From positions 62,001 through 126,000 of the forward strand of contig NZ_JACJQA010000006.1 of NCBI RefSeq assembly GCF_014696355.1: a stretch of 64,000 nt of DNA, in the 5' to 3' direction. The translations under genes and the position numbers were made by a program. Positions 59,742 to 64,000 of this stretch are shown here, piece by piece. A model generated the notes under the pieces. The model saw only the letters and a list, made by a program, of their open reading frames with translations. It did not search any database and was not told the DNA's origin. This stretch comes from Pseudanabaena sp. FACHB-1998. Lineage in GTDB: Bacteria > Cyanobacteriota > Cyanobacteriia > Pseudanabaenales > Pseudanabaenaceae. Within the stretch, counting starts at the first letter, position 1. Every line of letters starts with the position of its first letter.

Positions 59742-60602
59742 GTGGCGATCGAAGAATTTGTAAAACGGCTAGATCAAGGTGTCGTTAGCTGGAATAAATG
59801 GCGAGAAGGTCAACCAGATCTGCGTGGTGTTGATCTCAGCGAAATTCAGCTAGAAGGAGTCGATCTATCAGGTATTGACTTGAGCATGGTCAATCTTCGT
59901 GGCGCAAGAATGCGAGAAGTTAATCTCTCCTCCGCAAACCTGCGGGGAGCCGACATGAGCATGGCAAATCTGAGGGGCATAGATCTCAGTGGTGCAAATC
60001 TGAGTGCCTCCTATCTCAGCATGATTTGCCTGAGCGAAGCTGATCTTAGCCAAGCTAATTTGTCAGGAGCAGATTTGCGTGGCTCTAACCTGAAATTAGC
60101 CCGACTAGATCGCGCCGATCTTTCCACCGCTAAGTTAAATCTATCGAGCTTGAATGGTGTGAGCATGGTGGGCGCAGTACTGATCGGGGCAAATTTAAGC
60201 CGAGCCGAACTAAGGGAAGCAAATTTGGCTGGTTCCGATTTCAGTCGGGCAAATTTGAGCGAAGCCGATTTGTCCCATAGCAATCTCAATGTTGCGGCTC
60301 TCGTAGGAACTGATTTAATTGGCGCAACGATGGTAGATATCGATCTCAGTGAGTCGAATCTCTGTCGAGCTAATTTGATTGGCGCAAATCTCTATCGGGC
60401 AAATCTATGTGGTTGCGATCTGATGGGAGCCGATCTGCGAGGAACAAATTGCAGTGAGGCATATTTCATTGGAGCGGATCTCAGTCGCGCCGATCTCAAT
60501 CGAGCAGAGTTTAACAGCGCGAATCTGAGTAAAACTAACTTTTCGGGGGCAAATACCGAGACTACAGATTTCCAAGATGCGATTCTGCCCGATGTTTGGT
60601 AA
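59742..60602 (+). CDS. Pentapeptide-repeat protein
   Basis: 286 aa, start GTG 59742; no in-frame ATG is available nearby. From about residue 28 to the end, tandem A-[DN]-L-[SR]-x pentapeptides predict a right-handed square beta helix of about 50 units. The N-terminal 25 residues are helical (EEFVKRLDQGVVSWNKWREG). There is no signal peptide or TM segment, so cytosolic. The function of these in cyanobacteria is mostly unknown. The terminator follows at about 60611-60655 (CAAAATACAA ... TTGTATTTTG arms around GCGGCGC-TTC-GCGCCGC). Confidence 0.9.
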   Translation: MAIEEFVKRLDQGVVSWNKWREGQPDLRGVDLSEIQLEGVDLSGIDLSMVNLRGARMREVNLSSANLRGADMSMANLRGIDLSGANLSASYLSMICLSEADLSQANLSGADLRGSNLKLARLDRADLSTAKLNLSSLNGVSMVGAVLIGANLSRAELREANLAGSDFSRANLSEADLSHSNLNVAALVGTDLIGATMVDIDLSESNLCRANLIGANLYRANLCGCDLMGADLRGTNCSEAYFIGADLSRADLNRAEFNSANLSKTNFSGANTETTDFQDAILPDVW

Positions 60603-60610
60603 TCCAAACT

Positions 60611-60655
60611 CAAAATACAAGTAGCGGCGCTTCGCGCCGCTATTTGTATTTTGGA
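60611..60655. terminator. Terminator shared by the pentapeptide and M23 genes
   Basis: Near-perfect 20-bp arms with a TTC loop and the recurrent GGCGC-TTC-GCGCC tip between the convergent stop codons. Confidence 0.75.
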
Positions 60656-60658
60656 CGG

Positions 60659-61864
60659 TTACAAATAGGCAGAAGGATCGATCGGTTCGCCATTGGCGCG
60701 TAATTCAAAGTGTAAATGCGGTCCAGTCGAAAATCCTGTCGAACCAACCGCCGCGATCGGTTGACCTCTTTCGACTACATCCCCATCTTTGACATATAGC
60801 TCACTACAGTGACCATACAAAGTAGTCATGCCATTGCCGTGATCGACAATTACCGCATTACCATAGCCGCCATACCAATCTGCATAAATCACTCGACCTT
60901 GGGCACTGGCATAGATCAGGCTGCCATAGTCCGCCCCAAAGTCAATACCTGAGTGAAATCGCTCTGTGCCTAAAATGGGATGTACCCGCCAACCGAAGTT
61001 GCTAGTCACGGGACCAATGGTGGGATACATCAATTGTCCTGAACCGGGGGGAAGCACTAAACCAGAATAGGGTTGCACCCTTGCCAAGATGATTTGGGAT
61101 AGGCGGCGCGAGTCTTCCGCAAGGCGATCCTCGGCTTGAGAGAGCGCTTGCCGATCGCTTTTGAGGCGATCAATCGTATTTTGCTGGGCGACAACTTCGG
61201 CTTCGATGTTGGCTTTTTGATATTTCAGCTTTTGGGTAAGTAGCTCAATTTCGTTTCTTTGGGAAATAACTTGATTGCGTTGTTTTTCGACTCGCTCCGA
61301 TTTTTGAGTTAAATCAGCTAAGAGTTTGCGATCGCTTTCATAGATACGTTCAATCTGACGGCGGCGATCGGCAAACTGATTGAGATTTTTGCTGCTCAGC
61401 AAGGTCACCCACCAGCGTTGCAGTTGTTGCCTTTGCAAATAGCGTAATCTTGCGGTGGTTGCGTCCCGTCTTTTGTTGAGGTCATATTCCAGTTCTTGCA
61501 GATTAAAACTTAACTTTTGTAATTGCTCTCTGGCTTGACGAATCTTTTTTTCGTTATCTTTAATTTGAGCGTCAGTCACTCTCACATTGCGTCTAAGCGC
61601 CTCTAGCCTTGATTGGGCAGGCTTAGTCAAAGCATTAATCTGTTCTTGCTGCTTTTGAATAATTTGGCGTTGCTGATCGACAAAATTTTGATAATTCTTT
61701 AACTCATCAACGGATTGAGCTTGGACAGGTTGAATTAGCAATAAGCCTATCCAGACAATCGCGATCGCTACAATCGTTATGACCACAGCCCACAATTGGG
61801 GCAAATTGGTCAGCCATTGCTTTCTAGTATTTTGCCAATTTTGCCAATAATGGCGATCGTCCAT
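60659..61864 (-). CDS. M23 murein metallopeptidase with coiled-coil (EnvC/NlpD-like)
   Basis: 401 aa from ATG 61864; a GTG three codons earlier is possible. One membrane segment (residues about 23-47, AVVITIVAIAIVWIGLLL) anchors it or acts as a signal. Residues about 50-265 are long coiled coils (QINALTKPAQSRLEALRR and similar). Residues about 280-401 are the LytM/M23 zinc domain: HSGIDFGADYGSLIYA, HGNGMTTLYGHCSELYV and GPHLHFELR, with the H-x3-D and H-x-H ligands all present. EnvC-type proteins control septal amidases, while active M23 enzymes cut peptide cross-links; intact ligands favour hydrolase activity. Confidence 0.9.
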   Translation of the reverse strand: MDDRHYWQNWQNTRKQWLTNLPQLWAVVITIVAIAIVWIGLLLIQPVQAQSVDELKNYQNFVDQQRQIIQKQQEQINALTKPAQSRLEALRRNVRVTDAQIKDNEKKIRQAREQLQKLSFNLQELEYDLNKRRDATTARLRYLQRQQLQRWWVTLLSSKNLNQFADRRRQIERIYESDRKLLADLTQKSERVEKQRNQVISQRNEIELLTQKLKYQKANIEAEVVAQQNTIDRLKSDRQALSQAEDRLAEDSRRLSQIILARVQPYSGLVLPPGSGQLMYPTIGPVTSNFGWRVHPILGTERFHSGIDFGADYGSLIYASAQGRVIYADWYGGYGNAVIVDHGNGMTTLYGHCSELYVKDGDVVERGQPIAAVGSTGFSTGPHLHFELRANGEPIDPSAYL

Positions 61865-62260
61865 GCAGTCCACCAGATATCCACCAACTAGGGCAAGATT
61901 TTAACCGCATTTGGGTATTTATAAAAGCCGATCTCGCTTAACGTTAAGCCCATCGTTGCTGATACTACAGCGCTTTGCGCTCAAACCCAAACCAAGAGAA
62001 TTTTTGAAAGTGTTGCGAAGCAACACTTTCAAAAATTCTCTTGGTGAAAAAAGCTTGCTTCGCAAGTTTTTTTATATATCGAGGTTTTAAGAAAACCCCA
62101 AGCGCTGTAAGTTAGTTTTTAACTTTTAATAACTTTCTGTATCTTTTACTACTAAACATATTCAATATATTAATTCCATGACATACTTCTATTTAGTAAC
62201 CGTAAAAGCGCTGTAAGGCTTGACAACAGTAATTACTTGATTAAAAGAAGAGATAACGCC
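61865..62260. other. Gene-free region with tandem hairpins
   Basis: A long palindrome lies at about 61994-62047 (CCAAGAGAATTTTTGAAAG arm, loop near TTGCGAAGCAA), flanked on the left by GCGCTCAAACCCAAACC, which matches in reverse the right flank of the hairpin at 14066-14114. A small hairpin AAGCTTGCTTCGCAAGTTT follows (62049-62071). A TTGACA hexamer at 62220-62225, 35 bp before the next gene, could be a -35 box, but no good -10 follows. Confidence 0.5.
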
Positions 62261-62497
62261 ATGAAAAATGCAACCCACACCAAATCACCAACTACCAGAA
62301 ATCTTAGACGCAACTCTTCTCCTCAATGTTTAGTGCCTATGCCTTCGACTTGGGTACATTTGCTAGAGCCTCCCACTAAAAGCTGTTACGACGAAGCTTT
62401 GCTAATGTGTCAATATCCTGATGGTCATTGGGCAGCATGGATTCCTGATTTTGGCGAAATCAAGTTGCATTCAGGTCAATTTTGCCGCTTAAGCTAG
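62261..62497 (+). CDS. Small conserved protein, unknown function
   Basis: 78 aa from ATG 62261; eight upstream codons from a TTG are possible. The N-terminal third is basic and Ser/Thr-rich, the rest compact: ALLMCQYPDGHWAAWIPDFG. The pattern Y-P-D-G-x-W-A-A-W-I-P-D-x-G recalls short cyanobacterial hypotheticals, but I cannot name the family. Followed by a GC-rich terminator hairpin (about 62516-62562, arm CCCCAAAAAGCGAATGGCGG). Confidence 0.6.
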   Translation: MKNATHTKSPTTRNLRRNSSPQCLVPMPSTWVHLLEPPTKSCYDEALLMCQYPDGHWAAWIPDFGEIKLHSGQFCRLS

Positions 62498-62515
62498 TCT
62501 TGCCAGAACTCAAAC

Positions 62516-62562
62516 CCCAAAAAGCGAATGGCGGCGCTTCGCGCCGCCATTCGCTTTTTGGG
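62516..62562. terminator. Terminator hairpin with the family-A-type tip
   Basis: Perfect arms CCCCAAAAAGCGAATGGCGG and complement around C-TTC-G; like the tips of the dispersed palindromes, but without their conserved flanks. Confidence 0.7.
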
Positions 62563-62754
62563 GTTTAATGCAAGTAACTATAGCTACAATTGGATGTACC
62601 AAAAAAACTCATTCTAGAGAAATGAATTTTTTGGTGCATGTAATCGTTCAACTTGACATTAGCTATACAATATTTGCCATCGTATTTTGTAAATTAAAAG
62701 TTTATTTCTGGAAAAAGCCTCAAGTTTCTAGAAATATGGAGTATGGATTAGAAA

Positions 62755-63912
62755 ATGTCTAGAAATCACACTATTCATCTTTGGATTCCCGAACTTTTCT
62801 CATCCAAAGGTGGAATACAGGTTTTTTCGGGGTTTTTCTTACAGGCTATCCACAATATATATCCCCATAGCAAGATAGGCGTTGTCCTGAAAAATGATTT
62901 AGAGAATTTAGTTAGACAAAATCGCGATCGCCTAGGTGACACTTCTAATATCCAAATTTACTGCACAGGGAAAACTCCCTCATTTCTAAAAACTCTAGTT
63001 TTTTCCCTGAAATTAATTAGCTTAGCGATCGCCCAAAAACCAGACTTAGTGATCATGACGCATCTAAATTTTGCGCCGATCGCTTGGTTTTTAAAAAATA
63101 TTCTCGGCACAAAATATATTGCGATCGCTCATGGTGTAGAAGCTTGGGACATTCAAAGCTCAATCCTCAAAAAGTCGCTACATGGTGCGGATCGCATCTT
63201 TGCAGTCAGTGAGTTTACGCGCGATCGCCTCTGCCAAGAGCAAGGCTTATCACCAGCCAAAATTGAAATTTTACATAATACTTTCGATGCCGATGCTTGG
63301 AAAATTGCGCCTAAACCCCAGCACTTGTTAACAAAATATGGACTAAGAGCCGAACAAAAAATCATTCTTACCGTATCGCGCCTAGTTGCTTCCGAACAAT
63401 ACAAAGGCTATGACCGCTTACTAGAAGCTTTACCCATGATTCGCCAACATATCCCTGATGTGCATTATGTAATCGTCGGTAAAGGTAGCGATCGCGATCG
63501 GATTGAAAAAATAATTCAGCAAAATAATTTACAGGATTATGTGACCTTAGTGGGCTTTGTTCCCGATGAGGATTTGTGCGACTACTACAATCTCTGCGAT
63601 TTATTCGCCATGCCCAGCAAAAGGGAAGGATTTGGCATCGTCTACTTAGAAGCTTTTGCCTGTGGAAAACCAACGTTGGGAGGTTGTTTAGATGGGGCGG
63701 TAGATGCTCTCTGTCATGGAGCTTTAGGGGTGTTAATCAACCCAGATGACCCTCAAGAAATATCCGAAGCAATTATAAAAATTTTAAAAAAAGAAAATGA
63801 TAATCAACTAATTTATCAGCCCAATTTATTACGACAAAAAGCGATTTCTACCTTCGGATTTGAGAAATTTCAACAAACAATAGCTAATTATCTATCCAAA
63901 ATATTGAACTGA
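62755..63912 (+). CDS. Glycosyltransferase family 4 (GT-B fold)
   Basis: 385 aa. The N-terminal Rossmann half contains SSKGGIQVFSG and IAIAHGVEAWD. The C-terminal donor half has ILTVSRLVASEQYKGYDRL, YVIVGKGSDRDRIEK and the E-x7-E catalytic pattern in KREGFGIVYLEAFACGKPT. It would transfer a sugar from a nucleotide-sugar to a lipid or polysaccharide acceptor in cell-envelope synthesis; the acceptor cannot be told. It lies near the window end, and any cluster it belongs to would be to the right. Confidence 0.9.
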   Translation: MSRNHTIHLWIPELFSSKGGIQVFSGFFLQAIHNIYPHSKIGVVLKNDLENLVRQNRDRLGDTSNIQIYCTGKTPSFLKTLVFSLKLISLAIAQKPDLVIMTHLNFAPIAWFLKNILGTKYIAIAHGVEAWDIQSSILKKSLHGADRIFAVSEFTRDRLCQEQGLSPAKIEILHNTFDADAWKIAPKPQHLLTKYGLRAEQKIILTVSRLVASEQYKGYDRLLEALPMIRQHIPDVHYVIVGKGSDRDRIEKIIQQNNLQDYVTLVGFVPDEDLCDYYNLCDLFAMPSKREGFGIVYLEAFACGKPTLGGCLDGAVDALCHGALGVLINPDDPQEISEAIIKILKKENDNQLIYQPNLLRQKAISTFGFEKFQQTIANYLSKILN

Positions 63913-64000
63913 ACAGTGGATATCAATGGATACTCCTTCCCCTCTCAAAGAATAGATCTTATTCACTTTACAAGCCCTACTTTATAGGTTAGTAAGAGAG

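Noticed and set aside
1160-62562. The recurring palindromes as a CRISPR array
   Set aside because: The repeats are dispersed across tens of kilobases with no regular spacers, and no cas gene is in the window.
62568-62762. 64-codon frame before the glycosyltransferase
   Set aside because: It overlaps the glycosyltransferase start, begins within a hairpin flank and has no recognisable pattern.

Overview
The window is a cyanobacterial chromosome segment. The octamer GCGATCGC (HIP1) recurs throughout, and many genes are cyanobacterial or plastid markers: Ycf35 (DUF1257), GUN4, CruF, CcsA, ClpS, DUF1818, a cyanobacterial omega subunit and an Rre1/Ycf29-like regulator. A Pseudanabaena-like filamentous genome is my guess; no rRNA or marker comparison was possible. 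I see no tRNA, rRNA or CRISPR array.

Layout. 1-5.2 kb: the tail of an Uma2 gene, a NarL-type response regulator, a membrane adenylate cyclase and an MscS channel with a cyclic-nucleotide-binding domain. 5.5-25.5 kb: an export region holding two giant secreted proteins (2845 and 2088 aa), each with a two-partner-secretion (filamentous haemagglutinin-type) N-terminus and a C-terminal CHAT caspase-like protease. Between them lies an opposed two-gene TPR/FecR-like operon, and after them an orphan IS630-type HTH gene and a TolC protein. No TpsB transporter gene is present. 25.7-38 kb: housekeeping genes (pepA, TatD, sbcD, clpS, DUF2997-ycf35-ferredoxin, an RRM protein, DoxX, rseP, cruF, a response regulator, rpoZ, DUF1818). 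38.1-39.9 kb: an IS4-type element with recognisable ends and target duplication, inserted in an Uma2 remnant; its transposase is frameshifted. 40-52.8 kb: DUF1345, an FHA-GAF adenylate cyclase, argD, ccsA, a transglutaminase-esterase fusion, an EVE/PUA-like-TPR-DUF3883-like protein, aroH, and GAF and coiled-coil proteins. 53-64 kb: a PFE-CTERM exported protein, a GERP-repeat protein, gun4, yidD with a Cys-rich tail, a PD-(D/E)XK protein, sdhA, a pentapeptide protein, an M23 peptidase, a small protein and a GT4 glycosyltransferase.

Intergenic DNA is crowded with long perfect hairpins. At least three dispersed palindromic families (A/B, C, D) recur, and their arms differ between copies by paired, compensatory changes. 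Many terminators are long palindromes that include the stop codon.

The most interesting items are the paired TPS-CHAT exoproteins with a locally high-identity tract that looks like gene conversion; the cyclase/channel pair, which has lost both diagnostic arginines; the EVE-TPR-VEK-stalk-DUF3883 protein, with a defence-like architecture; the transglutaminase-esterase fusion; and the covarying hairpin repeats.
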